This document shows positions 27,209-35,647 of a stretch of 64,000 nt of DNA, piece by piece (position 1 is the stretch's first letter; each line of letters starts with the position of its first letter). The stretch spans positions 62,001-126,000 of the forward strand of contig NZ_MTSE01000007.1 of NCBI RefSeq assembly GCF_002154225.1. Reading direction: 5' to 3'. Under the pieces are notes generated by a model, which was not told where the DNA came from, did not search any database, and saw only the letters and a list, made by a program, of their open reading frames with translations. Both the position numbers and the translations under genes were made by a program. The DNA is from Hymenobacter crusticola (lineage in GTDB: Bacteria; Bacteroidota; Bacteroidia; Cytophagales; Hymenobacteraceae).

Positions 27209-27805
27209 ATGAAATTTGACCACAAAACCTTATTCGACCTGTACCGCGAGCAGACGAATCTGCGCTTCACCCCCAATCAGGTTGCAGGCATTGAGAATCT
27301 GCTCGATTTTGTTGAGCACGACCCGGGGCTAATCGACTTGCGCTGGGTAGCTTATATGTTGGCTACCGTGAAGCACGAGTGTGCCGGTACCTGGCAACCC
27401 ATTGAGGAGAGGGGCCCCGAAACGTATTTTCAACGCTACGAACCTACCACTAAAACGGGACGAGTATTGGGCAATGTGGAAAAAGGAGATGGTGCTCGCT
27501 ATAAAGGTAGGGGCTACGTGCAGCTGACTGGCCGGGCAAATTACCGTCAATTTGGTCGGCGCCTGAGTATTGGGCTAGAGCAAACCCCCGAGCTAGCCCT
27601 CGACCCTCTGGTAAGCTACCGCATTGCTTCGCTAGGAATGCGCCAGGGTTTGTTTACGGGCAAAGCGCTGGAGCACTACTTGCACGGGCCTGTAACTGAC
27701 TATCGAAATGCGCGTCGAATTATCAATGGCGTCGATCGGGCGGATGCCATTGCTGGTTATGCTGCCAAGATGGAAGTAGGCCTGCGCCATGCCCAAATTA
27801 GCTAG
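27209..27805 (+). CDS. Glycoside hydrolase family 19 (chitinase / endolysin-like)
   Basis: The 198-residue single-domain protein has the GH19 signature GRGYVQLTGRANY (about residues 98-110) and candidate catalytic acids E57 in KHECAGTW and E66/E67. The family cleaves chitin or, in phage endolysins and their relatives, the peptidoglycan sugar chain. No signal peptide is seen, which fits the endolysin-like subgroup. No holin or phage gene is nearby, so it is a lone cell gene rather than part of a visible prophage. Confidence 0.85.
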   Translation: MKFDHKTLFDLYREQTNLRFTPNQVAGIENLLDFVEHDPGLIDLRWVAYMLATVKHECAGTWQPIEERGPETYFQRYEPTTKTGRVLGNVEKGDGARYKGRGYVQLTGRANYRQFGRRLSIGLEQTPELALDPLVSYRIASLGMRQGLFTGKALEHYLHGPVTDYRNARRIINGVDRADAIAGYAAKMEVGLRHAQIS

Positions 27806-27823
27806 GTAGGCAGCGTACCCTTG

Positions 27824-28096
27824 TCAAGGCTGATGCTGGGCAAGTACCTGTTGCACAATAGCCTCATCCAGAGTTTCAAAAACTACTTTTTTGAACGGAG
27901 TCGCGTGCCCTGTGACCAGCGTAATACTTGATTTGCTGACGCCAAATAACTCAGCTAGGTAAGCGAGCAGACAAGCATTGGCTTTGCCATCTTGCGCCGG
28001 CGCTTTCAGGCGAATCGTCAGGCTGCCATCCGCAGCTAGTACCAGCTGGTTGACTTTGCTGTTGGGCTTGGCTTTGAGGTGCAGGGCGGTAGGCAT
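27824..28096 (-). CDS. DUF167 / YggU family protein
   Basis: The 90-residue protein begins MPTALHLKAKPNSKVNQL and contains the family signature RLKAPAQDGKANACLLAYLAELFGV. Members are small conserved cytoplasmic proteins of unknown role. A start seven codons upstream (28117) exists, but the shorter form matches the usual family length. The strand is shared with the small membrane protein and endonuclease III genes upstream. Confidence 0.88.
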   Translation of the reverse strand: MPTALHLKAKPNSKVNQLVLAADGSLTIRLKAPAQDGKANACLLAYLAELFGVSKSSITLVTGHATPFKKVVFETLDEAIVQQVLAQHQP

Positions 28097-28166
28097 GAGC
28101 CACAAAGCTAAGGGCACACGAGGCCGCTACAAAATGCACTGAATAGGCCTTGCTAGTTCCTAAAAG

Positions 28167-28367
28167 CTAGGCCGGCGAGTTGTAAGCATCGTACACGTTC
28201 CAGGCCCAAATAAGAAAAGGCACAACAATCGTCCAGCCCAGCAAAAAGCTCAATGTGCCGCCAATTGCCCAGATAATGAAGGCTTTCAGAAACTGTCCTT
28301 TGATAAGTTGCCCTAAGCCTGGGATGAAAAACGAAATCAGAGCGGGTACGCCGTAGGTTGTTTTCAT
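28167..28367 (-). CDS. Small membrane protein (TM2-like)
   Basis: This 66-residue protein has two or three hydrophobic helices. The start, PALISFFIPGLGQLIKGQ, has the F-PGLGQ pattern seen in TM2-domain and related small membrane proteins of Bacteroidota, where the loop between helices carries Gly and Gln. The function is unknown. It lies 54 nt after the endonuclease III gene on the same strand. Confidence 0.75.
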   Translation of the reverse strand: MKTTYGVPALISFFIPGLGQLIKGQFLKAFIIWAIGGTLSFLLGWTIVVPFLIWAWNVYDAYNSPA

Positions 28368-28420
28368 AGTGTTTGTGAGGCAAAAGCTAGGTGGCTAGGT
28401 TCGGGGGAGCAGCTGAAGAA

Positions 28421-29200
28421 TTACTTACTATAGGCCAATACAGGCAAGGGTGCGCCACTTAGTCGGGCTTGACCAAAAGGGCACTGATCCAGCACGACGC
28501 AGCGTCCGCAAGCGGGCGAGTGGAAATAACAACATTTTTGCCCGTGAAACATGAGGGCTTCGTGGTGGTCATAAACCTGTTGAGCACTCCAATCGGGTGG
28601 CAATAAGGCTTCCAACAAGGCGTGAGCCGCTTCCGTGCCTACTTTTGGTCCGATTAAGTTCAGTCGTTGGGCCACCCGGTGATGGTGGCTGTCGACGGGC
28701 ATGGCGGGCAAGCGCAGCGAACTAAAAAGCAACGTAGCCGCACTGGTTTTGGGCCCTACACCGGGAATAGTTTCAAGCCAAGCTCGCGCTTCGGGTACCG
28801 TCTTCTCCGCGAGAAAAGCTAGGTCGCAGGGGCCTCCGCAGCGGGCACTTATTTCCCGCAATACGGCCTGAATGCGCGGGGCCTTTTGTTCGGGCCACGT
28901 GCACGAACTGATAGCGGCTTGCACCTCCTCCGTGGGAGCGTCACGCACTTGCTCCCAAGTCGGAAAGCGGGCTACCAACTGCTGGTAGGCACGATGCGAA
29001 TCTTGGTTGCGGGTACGGTGCGATAGTAGCGCGCTGATAAGCTCGCTCAGTGGGTCTTTGGTGCTGAAGAACGGAAAAGGCGCACCGTACTGGGCACACA
29101 ATCGTTCGTGCACGAGCAACGCCTTGGTGCGGCGTGCTTCCAAATCGGAGTCGGGGAGGGGAATAGCTGGGCGGGTCACATGGTTGCTTACGCAACCCAC
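28421..29200 (-). CDS. nth: Endonuclease III-type DNA glycosylase
   Basis: The 259-residue protein has the HhH-GPD fold. The helix-hairpin-helix reads IPGVGPKTSAATLL, with the catalytic Lys kept, followed by the catalytic Asp in VDSHHHRVAQRL. Four cysteines with spacing C-x6-C-x2-C-x5-C (CYFHSPACGRCVVLDQC) form the iron-sulfur cluster site. Family members remove oxidised pyrimidines and cut abasic DNA. The N terminus is about 30 residues longer than in E. coli; the GTG seven codons in could be the true start. The sequence is rather divergent, so substrate range may differ. Confidence 0.88.
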   Translation of the reverse strand: MGCVSNHVTRPAIPLPDSDLEARRTKALLVHERLCAQYGAPFPFFSTKDPLSELISALLSHRTRNQDSHRAYQQLVARFPTWEQVRDAPTEEVQAAISSCTWPEQKAPRIQAVLREISARCGGPCDLAFLAEKTVPEARAWLETIPGVGPKTSAATLLFSSLRLPAMPVDSHHHRVAQRLNLIGPKVGTEAAHALLEALLPPDWSAQQVYDHHEALMFHGQKCCYFHSPACGRCVVLDQCPFGQARLSGAPLPVLAYSK

Positions 29201-29214
29201 CTAGCTCCCGTTGA

Positions 29215-30114
29215 CTATAAGCCGCGGTTGTAGAGGGCAATGGCCTGCCGGATACTGTTTTGTTGCTTGCTTTGCACTACTAACGGCACAATTAGCAGGG
29301 GCAGTCCTGCGTACACCAAGGGCGAAATCGTCGGCCCCGCACTGCTAGGGTTGAGCGTTGTAAACAAGCCGGCCAGGATAACTCCGCCCGCCGCTACATA
29401 ACTCAGGGTAGAAATACGCTGAAAGCTACGAGCCTTGGCCAGCAGCGCGCTACTCCCAGCATTATCGGAGGTGGCAATAGCTAAATTCCGGATAGTCAGG
29501 TTTTCGACTGGGCCGTTGTCTTTGCTGAAGTATTCCGTTTTTACCGTGCGGTACGCCGGCCCAAAGCCGCCGTAGCCGTAGCGGCCGAAGCCCCCGTAGC
29601 CACCATAAGGGTATCCAAACCCATTGCCCGCGTACTGCGTGCTGGTGATAGAATACAAACTAATTCGGCCTGGTCGGTCGCGGCGCAACGTAGTTTCGCG
29701 GCGCGACTTAGGTAGCGTTGTCCGTACGTAGTGGCCCGTTTCGTCGTCGTAATAACGAACGTCGCTCAGGTCGTAGCGCTGCAAGCCATCTACCAGCAAG
29801 AAGCTGCGACCGAAGACAGGTTGCTTTACTTCCACATCATAGGCACGCAGCACTTGTCCATTTTTCAGTCCCACCGCAAAGCGATTAGTTTCCGCGGGCA
29901 TCTGGTCCATTTGGCGCTGCCGTTGCTGCTGACGCACGGAATCGGGTACTACCGGGGTCGTGCTAAGCTGCCTAGGTGCTTCCGGAGCAGGTCTTTGCGC
30001 TGGTGGGGGAGCAGTAGGCAGCGTATTCAATTCCCGTGGAGTTTCCTGGGCTCGCGCCAAATCAGGACAGAACGTAAGAAGAGGGAAAAGTAATAAGAGC
30101 GGGTGAGGACGCAT
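29215..30114 (-). CDS. Exported hypothetical protein with Gly/Tyr-rich centre
   Basis: From the ATG at 30112-30114 the 299-residue protein begins MRPHPLLLLFPLLTFC and a signal peptide ends near ARAQ. A Pro-rich linker follows, then a beta-rich region (FAVGLKNGQVLRAYDVEVKQ), a Gly/Tyr-rich stretch (about residues 165-190 with repeated YGG and GFG), and two hydrophobic segments near the C terminus. I do not recognise the family. A longer frame to 30192 exists but lacks signal-peptide character at its start. It probably resides in the envelope. Confidence 0.7.
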   Translation of the reverse strand: MRPHPLLLLFPLLTFCPDLARAQETPRELNTLPTAPPPAQRPAPEAPRQLSTTPVVPDSVRQQQRQRQMDQMPAETNRFAVGLKNGQVLRAYDVEVKQPVFGRSFLLVDGLQRYDLSDVRYYDDETGHYVRTTLPKSRRETTLRRDRPGRISLYSITSTQYAGNGFGYPYGGYGGFGRYGYGGFGPAYRTVKTEYFSKDNGPVENLTIRNLAIATSDNAGSSALLAKARSFQRISTLSYVAAGGVILAGLFTTLNPSSAGPTISPLVYAGLPLLIVPLVVQSKQQNSIRQAIALYNRGL

Positions 30115-30192
30115 AAGGTGAAAGGAAAATGTACAGCCCCGAAGGCAGGAATAGCTAGGTGCATAGGGCGTGAAAAAGCGCATCAGCTGCAA

Positions 30193-30692
30193 CTCGTCAT
30201 GGCACTGCTTACGAGCTTGAATTAACGGTAAATGCGCCAGATTTCGTGCGCATGACTACGTAAAACTGCTGGGTGGAAATTCTCCTTGGGCATTCAACTG
30301 CTTAAAGACCTTGTACGGGTCGTGCTCAACTGTGCGGGTGGTTAGGGGTACTCCTTACAGTGCAATGCGATATTACTTATTTCATCCTATTCGCAGCACA
30401 ACAGCAGAAAACTGTACTGTTGGTGATATTTAGCGTAATTGTTATTCTCGCATATTACATAAATACAATTTATATGAAGATTATTTATACTAACGTACAA
30501 CGATAACTGCTGTTAGGCTCTTACCCTGAAAGCCGATTTGGGTGTCGTTGTGTAAGATTTAGGTACTCGGTACAAGGTTTGCAGCAAGAATAGTTTTCTG
30601 GCCAATTGCTAAAAATAATTATAAACAGGTATTTTTGCTTTACGTCAGTGGCATAAGCTTGTCAGTAGCAAAAGGTTGTAAGCTGCCTTTAT
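30193..30692. other. AT-rich 500-nt spacer with a promoter at its right end
   Basis: No gene is seen on either strand. The right half (about 30380-30680) is clearly richer in A and T than the genes around it. It contains the promoter at 30606-30637 for the following TPR gene. Confidence 0.6.
30606..30637 (+). promoter_or_regulatory. Bacteroidota-type promoter for the 30693 gene
   Basis: A TTG at 30606-30608 lies 21 nt before TATTTTTG at 30630-30637, matching TTG-N17-23-TAnnTTTG. The start codon is 55 nt downstream. Confidence 0.65.
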
Positions 30693-31940
30693 ATGATCCT
30701 AAGACTATACTTTATCTTATTATTGGCTCTAGTCACCCTGCGGGCGCAGGCGCAGCAAGTTGCTGACACGACCCATACGGTCATCCGGACCATTGAAGTC
30801 GGGAACGTAGACGTGCTACCGAGTGCTATCGACACCAAAGGCTGGCTGCTAACGGATACTGATATTCAGACCGAGCTGGAAGGGGCAGTCCAGAACCTTT
30901 ATAACTTCAAATTCGACAAGGCGGAAAAGCAGTTCCGCTCGTTGCGCCGGCGCTATCCACATCACCCCATGCCGTATTTCCTGCTAGGCCTGAGCACCTG
31001 GTGGAAGATTATCCCGACAAATCTACAAACTAAGCAGTACGACAAGATTTTCTACGCCTACATGGACACGGCCGTTATCAACGGCGAGAAACTCTACGAA
31101 GCCGACCACCAGAACTACGAAGCTTGCTTTTTCTTAGCTGCCGCCTATGGCTTTGCGGCGCACCTACACGGGGAGCGGCGCGATATGGCAAAAGCAGTAG
31201 TGGGGGGCAAGCGGGCGTTGGAATACTTGAATAAAAGCCAGGAGGCAAATGGCTTAAGCCCAGAGTTTTTGTTTGGACAGGCGCTCGTAAATTATTACGC
31301 CGTGTGGATTGGCGATACTTACCCACTGCTTAAACCCGTGTTATTCTTTTTCCCGCGCGGCAACCGGGAGCTAGGGGTACAGCAGCTCAAGACCGTGGCA
31401 GAAACGGGTTTCTACACGGGGCTAGAAGCTCGCTATTTCCTCATGAAAATATTGATGAATGAGGAAAACAAACCAGCCGAGTCATTGCCGGTTTCGCGTT
31501 ACCTAGCTACCAACTTTCCGGATAACGCTTACTTCCAGCGCTTCTACGCGTTGAGCTGTTTCAATACGCGTAATTTTCGTGAATGCGAGCGGGTAAGCCG
31601 TGAAATCCTGGACAAATTGAATCGGGGAATGCCCGGCTACGAAGCTATAAGCGGGCGCTATGCTACCTACTACCTAGGTTGGGTAATGCAGAATCGCTAC
31701 AAGGACTTGGAGAAAGCCGCAGAATACTACCAGCGGTGCATTGTGTTTGCCGAAAGCACAGGCGAAACGAACAGCTTCTACTACCTCGATGCCAATCTGA
31801 ACCTAGCCAACTTTGCGGTGCAAAATGGGGACGTGAAAAATGCCATGCGCTATTACCGAGTGGTCAACGACAAAGCGGAGCGCAAATCGGAGATGTACCA
31901 GGAAGCTCGCGCTTTTTTGAGCAACAACAAGCGTAGCTAG
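30693..31940 (+). CDS. Exported TPR-repeat protein
   Basis: The 415-residue protein starts with a signal peptide (MILRLYFILLLALVTLRAQA). Helical repeats fill the rest, with recognisable TPR-like units near FDKAEKQFRSLRRRYPHHP, ERVSREILDKL and DLEKAAEYYQRCIVFAEST. It is probably periplasmic and acts as a binding scaffold. I know of similar exported TPR proteins in Cytophagales, none with a defined role. It has its own promoter and a terminator-like hairpin behind it. Confidence 0.78.
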   Translation: MILRLYFILLLALVTLRAQAQQVADTTHTVIRTIEVGNVDVLPSAIDTKGWLLTDTDIQTELEGAVQNLYNFKFDKAEKQFRSLRRRYPHHPMPYFLLGLSTWWKIIPTNLQTKQYDKIFYAYMDTAVINGEKLYEADHQNYEACFFLAAAYGFAAHLHGERRDMAKAVVGGKRALEYLNKSQEANGLSPEFLFGQALVNYYAVWIGDTYPLLKPVLFFFPRGNRELGVQQLKTVAETGFYTGLEARYFLMKILMNEENKPAESLPVSRYLATNFPDNAYFQRFYALSCFNTRNFRECERVSREILDKLNRGMPGYEAISGRYATYYLGWVMQNRYKDLEKAAEYYQRCIVFAESTGETNSFYYLDANLNLANFAVQNGDVKNAMRYYRVVNDKAERKSEMYQEARAFLSNNKRS

Positions 31941-31976
31941 GAACGGTCGGCTTGCCACCCAATGCTTTTACAACAG

Positions 31977-32007
31977 AAAAGGCTGCTTCTCAGGAAGCAA
32001 CCTTTTT
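31977..32007 (+). terminator. Hairpin terminator after the exported TPR gene
   Basis: AAAAGGCTGCTTC pairs with GAAGCAACCTTTT (one G-U or mismatch) over a TCAG loop, followed by T residues. It lies 37 nt after the stop and could also serve the convergent response regulator gene. Confidence 0.75.
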
Positions 32008-32040
32008 CGTGTCGTGACCTAGCTTCCGCAAAAAGTGCTT

Positions 32041-32451
32041 CTACTTCAGCAGCTTTTCCAACAAGCTCATGCTATCCACCATGTCCTGGTTGGTTTCGAA
32101 GTCGATGGGTTTCAGGATATAGCCACTTATCCCAAGGTTTTGAGCGTTAAGGCGGTCTACATCCATTGAGGAAGTGGTTGTGATAAATACTGGGATGTCG
32201 CGCAGTTCGGGGTGGTTGCGCAACTCAGCCAGAAACTCATGCCCGTTCATTTTGGGCATGTTTAGGTCGAGCAAAATTACTTCGGGCAGTGGATCAATGG
32301 CAGACGCACCGTTGCGTCCCAGGAGCAGGTCGAGCCCTTCTATGCCATTGAACGCCGTATAAAGCTTATGCGGCACGTTGAATTTGGCAAAGGATTTCTG
32401 CACGACCATCGTGTCGAAGAAGTCATCTTCGAGTAGCAAAACAGAACGCAT
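32041..32451 (-). CDS. Single-domain response regulator
   Basis: From the ATG at 32449-32451 the 136-residue protein is a lone receiver domain: acidic pocket LLEDD at 6-10, phosphoacceptor D62 in LLDLNMPKMNG, and K114 in ILKPIDF. There is no output domain, so it passes phosphate or acts by protein contact. Such short regulators paired with phytochrome-type kinases (Rcp1-like) are common. It follows its kinase gene on the same strand. A frame extending to 32523 reads through the repeat between the two genes and is rejected. Confidence 0.9.
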   Translation of the reverse strand: MRSVLLLEDDFFDTMVVQKSFAKFNVPHKLYTAFNGIEGLDLLLGRNGASAIDPLPEVILLDLNMPKMNGHEFLAELRNHPELRDIPVFITTTSSMDVDRLNAQNLGISGYILKPIDFETNQDMVDSMSLLEKLLK

Positions 32452-32526
32452 AGAGTGAGTGAGTAACGGAGTGAATGAGTAAGTTTCAACGGAATAACTT
32501 CTCTCAGTTACTCTGTCGCTCACTTA
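32452..32526. repeat. Inverted repeat filling the kinase-regulator spacer (R6, GAGTAAC type)
   Basis: The left side reads GTGAGTGAGTAACGGAGTGA and the right side, reverse complemented, GTAAGTGAGCGACAGAGTAA, roughly three-quarters identical. It begins directly at the regulator start codon (32451) and includes the TAA stop of the kinase (32524-32526). It resembles R9 at 55 kb (GAGTAACRGARTGAMTGAG). Confidence 0.65.
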
Positions 32527-34011
32527 CTTCTTTGGCCACGTAAAGATAAAGGCTGCGCCTTCACCGGGCGCCGATTCGACCCGAATACTACCCTGGTGCT
32601 CATCGATAATTTTCTTCACGATACTCAGACCAATACCGGTGCTCTCCGCCGTATTACGGTCACGCAGCGTCTGGAAGATCAGGAAAATCTTATCGTGGTA
32701 TTCGGGCGCAATGCCGGGACCATCATCGGCCACCGTAAACTCATAATACTTTTGCTTTTCGGTGCAGCGAACGGTGATCGTGCCTGCCCCCGAACCGTGG
32801 TACTTCACGGCGTTGCTCATCAAGTTGGTGAATACCTGTTCTAGGCTGAGCCGATCCGTAATGAACGCGGGAAGGGCGGTGGGCGTATGAACCACGAAAT
32901 CGGTGGGCACAATGAGTTCACGCACGTCTTGTACCAACTGCTCGACGTCTACCATTTCCAGCGTATGCTGCGTGCGGCCAATGCGAGCGTACGCCAAAAT
33001 ACCGTTGATCAGGTCTTCTAGGCGAGCGAGCCGGCCTTTCATCATACCTAGGTATTGGCGCATTTGCTCAGAAAGCTCGTGCGGAAGCTCATCCTCGATC
33101 CACTTCACCACCGTCATGACGCCTCGCAACGGCGCTTTTAAATCGTGGGAGGCGACGTAGGCAAACTGATCGAGCTCCTTGTTGCGGTTTTCGAGGGCGC
33201 CGAAGGCGGTATCGAGCGTTTGCGTCATGCGGTTGAGCGAGGTAGCTAGGTTGCCCAAGCTATCTTGCTCCTTGTCGCGTATGCGCACGGTGTAGTCGCC
33301 CTGTACTACTCTATCGGCAAGGCCCTCAATGATTTGAATGCGTCGTTTGGTATCTGCGTTTACTTGGGCTAACTCTACTTGCAGCCGCGCATTTGCCTTA
33401 AGCTCGTTTGATATTTTGACGAAGAGCCAAAGAACAATCAGGATAGCCAGGACTGCTGATACAACGAGTGTTATCGGCGTCGATATTTCAAAAAAGTTTT
33501 GGCGGGCGCTCCGGTGGCTCAGCAACGATTCTTCGTCGTCTTTGATGCGCATGATAACATTTCGTAACCTCTCCAGCGTGTGCCGGTCGCTAAGTAGAAG
33601 TCCCTTTGCCGCGTCCGCCGAAGGCTTCACCTGCCGCCAGTGCTGCAAGAACTTGGCTTCATGATCAATGATCTGGCGCAGTGTATCTAGGCGTTGGAGT
33701 TGGCCAGGATTGTCGGCCGTTAGGCGGCGCAAGGAGTCATAATCGACCAGCACGGCAGGTAAATAGCCTTCGGAGTGGCTCAGGTAAGAAGAGTCGCTGG
33801 TGAGCAAATAGCCGCGCAGAGAACTTTGTGCATCCCGGATTTGCATGCGCAGATCGGAAGTATACTGGATTACCCGGTACGTGTGCTCCACTAGGCGCGT
33901 GGAAGAAGCGAGTTGCTGAATGCTAAAATAAGCGGTTAAGGAAGTGAGCAAGAGCATGCTCAGCGCAATGCTGAAGCCCAGAATAATTTTGGTGTTGAGC
34001 TTTAAATACAT
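32524..34011 (-). CDS. Membrane sensor histidine kinase (CHASE3-HAMP-HisKA-HATPase)
   Basis: The 495-residue protein has two membrane helices (about 8-28 and 178-198) that enclose a helical periplasmic sensor of CHASE3 type (QSSLRGYLLTSDSSYL is characteristic). A HAMP linker follows, then the HisKA domain with phosphoacceptor H289 in YVASHDLKAPL. The ATPase domain shows the N box NLMSNAVKYHG, G1 DDGPGIAP and G2 STGIGLSIVKKII. It signals to the downstream single-domain regulator. The stimulus is unknown. Confidence 0.92.
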   Translation of the reverse strand: MYLKLNTKIILGFSIALSMLLLTSLTAYFSIQQLASSTRLVEHTYRVIQYTSDLRMQIRDAQSSLRGYLLTSDSSYLSHSEGYLPAVLVDYDSLRRLTADNPGQLQRLDTLRQIIDHEAKFLQHWRQVKPSADAAKGLLLSDRHTLERLRNVIMRIKDDEESLLSHRSARQNFFEISTPITLVVSAVLAILIVLWLFVKISNELKANARLQVELAQVNADTKRRIQIIEGLADRVVQGDYTVRIRDKEQDSLGNLATSLNRMTQTLDTAFGALENRNKELDQFAYVASHDLKAPLRGVMTVVKWIEDELPHELSEQMRQYLGMMKGRLARLEDLINGILAYARIGRTQHTLEMVDVEQLVQDVRELIVPTDFVVHTPTALPAFITDRLSLEQVFTNLMSNAVKYHGSGAGTITVRCTEKQKYYEFTVADDGPGIAPEYHDKIFLIFQTLRDRNTAESTGIGLSIVKKIIDEHQGSIRVESAPGEGAAFIFTWPKK

Positions 34012-34194
34012 AGTGAACCAAGCAGAAGCTAGCTATTTGCCGTAAGCAGCAGGCTAAAGGTACGGGCTAGTCTTGCGAAAAAGTATGCGCTTTGTGGTGG
34101 GCTGCCTTGTGCCTTACAGCCGTATCTTCGCGCCGAAGGTGCCCGTGTTCTAAGCTAGCTTGGCTTATGCGCCGCCTGCTTTTGTAAAATAGCT

Positions 34195-34998
34195 ATGCCT
34201 GCCGCCGATCCGATTACCAGTCCGCAAAATCCGCGTATCAAGAACCTGCTAAAGCTTCAGCAGAAGCCAGCCGAACGGCGGGCGCAGGATCTGACCATCA
34301 TTGAGGGCTACCGCGAGTTAACTATTGCGCACCAGGCCGGTGTGCAGATCACAGCGCTGTTTGTTTGCCCTGAGCTAGCCGACGACGCCCGGCAACGCGA
34401 GCTAGCTACAATGCTAGGTACAGCGCTCGACTGGTTTTCGGTGTCGCGGCCGGTATTTGAGAAAGTGGCCTACCGAGAGGGTTCCGACGGTATTCTGGCG
34501 CTAGCACGACCCCCACGCCGTCGGCTGGCCGATTTGCAGTTGCCAGCCAACCCGCTACTACTCATTCTGGAAGCCGTTGAAAAACCAGGCAACCTAGGTG
34601 CCGTGCTGCGCACGGCCGATGCCGCCCGCGTCGATGCCGTCGTTGTCTGCGACCCCCGCACCGATCTGTATAATCCAAATGTCATCCGGGCCAGCATTGG
34701 ATGCGTGTTCACCAACCAGGTTGTAGCGGCGCCTACCGAAGAGGTACTGGGGTGGCTGCGCCAGCATGGCATTCGCAGCTTTGCTACCACGCCGGCAGCT
34801 ACGGCCTTGTATACTAACAGGGACTTCCGCGGCCCGTCGGCTATTGTGATGGGCACGGAGGCGACGGGCCTAAGTGACCAGTGGCTTGCTGCCGCCGACG
34901 AGCAAATTAAGATCCCCATGGCCGGCTACATCGACTCGCTCAACGTGAGCACCTGCACCGCCATCATGACTTTTGAAGCCGTGCGGCAGCGGGGCTAG
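34195..34998 (+). CDS. TrmH/SpoU family RNA 2'-O-methyltransferase
   Basis: The 267-residue enzyme uses SAM to methylate a ribose in rRNA or tRNA. It has an N-terminal substrate-binding domain (SPQNPRIKNLLKLQQKPAER, resembling RlmB-type) and the SPOUT knot motifs: motif 1 NLGAVLRTADA, motif 2 VMGTEATGLS and motif 3 IPMAGYIDSLNVS. The C-terminal motif 3 has the usual SLNVS. The exact target base cannot be named. It stands alone. Confidence 0.9.
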   Translation: MPAADPITSPQNPRIKNLLKLQQKPAERRAQDLTIIEGYRELTIAHQAGVQITALFVCPELADDARQRELATMLGTALDWFSVSRPVFEKVAYREGSDGILALARPPRRRLADLQLPANPLLLILEAVEKPGNLGAVLRTADAARVDAVVVCDPRTDLYNPNVIRASIGCVFTNQVVAAPTEEVLGWLRQHGIRSFATTPAATALYTNRDFRGPSAIVMGTEATGLSDQWLAAADEQIKIPMAGYIDSLNVSTCTAIMTFEAVRQRG

Positions 34999-35189
34999 GT
35001 ATCGGGCTTAACAAAACCCGACAACATATTTTCGCTGCGTAATGCGTAAAACTTACTGCGTATAAAAGCTAGAGTAGCATTCCTACCTAGGTCAGCAGGA
35101 TTGTGCGCGTTGCTCGAAATGACACGGTTTTACAAACCTCCTGCTTTGGTTCTGCGTCTAGGTAGCTAATTCGCTACGTTACTTTTTGC

Positions 35190-35468
35190 ATGATGAACCA
35201 TTGCACTTACCGCATTTACGGCCGCGTACAGGGCGTTTTCTTTCGCCAATCAAGCCAGAAAGAGGCCCAAAAGCTAGGGCTGTTTGGCTACGCGCACAAC
35301 GAGCCGGATGGTTCTGTTCTGATCGAGGTAGAAGGGTCAGCGGAAGCATTGAATGCCTTTGAGAGCTGGTGTCGGCAAGGCCCAACGCACGCACGCGTCG
35401 ATCGGGTAGAGGTGGAGAAAGGCGCTATGCAGGGCTACCAAGAATTCGAGGTTCGGCGCGGCGGCTAA
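35190..35468 (+). CDS. acyP: Acylphosphatase
   Basis: This 92-residue enzyme hydrolyses acyl phosphates. The conserved Arg is in YGRVQGVFFRQ (about R19) and the Asn in GYAHNEPDGSV (about N37), where the usual motif is G-V-x-N-x-x-DGSV. The length is typical. Two consecutive ATG codons open the frame and either may be used. No operon partner is close. Confidence 0.92.
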   Translation: MMNHCTYRIYGRVQGVFFRQSSQKEAQKLGLFGYAHNEPDGSVLIEVEGSAEALNAFESWCRQGPTHARVDRVEVEKGAMQGYQEFEVRRGG

Positions 35469-35647
35469 GGGGCTAGGTGGCTTTGTGCTTAGTGCTCAAA
35501 AGGCAACGTAAAACCGCAAATAAAGCTAGGCTCCCTAGTGAACGGTACCTACCTTAGTTGTGTAGTTAGAGCGGGCTAGCCTCGTCGTGATAATGCCGGC
35601 CCGCTTGCCATCATCTGGATGGTTTCACGCGCTAAGTGCCTTACACT

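Noticed and set aside
27209..28117. Prophage remnant around the GH19 gene
   Set aside because: No capsid, tail, holin, integrase or attachment repeats are seen nearby.
35060..35170. Possible further decayed intergenic repeat (minus strand GTCATTTCGAGCAACGCG)
   Set aside because: It resembles a repeat start that I recall from related genomes, but no second arm could be found here.
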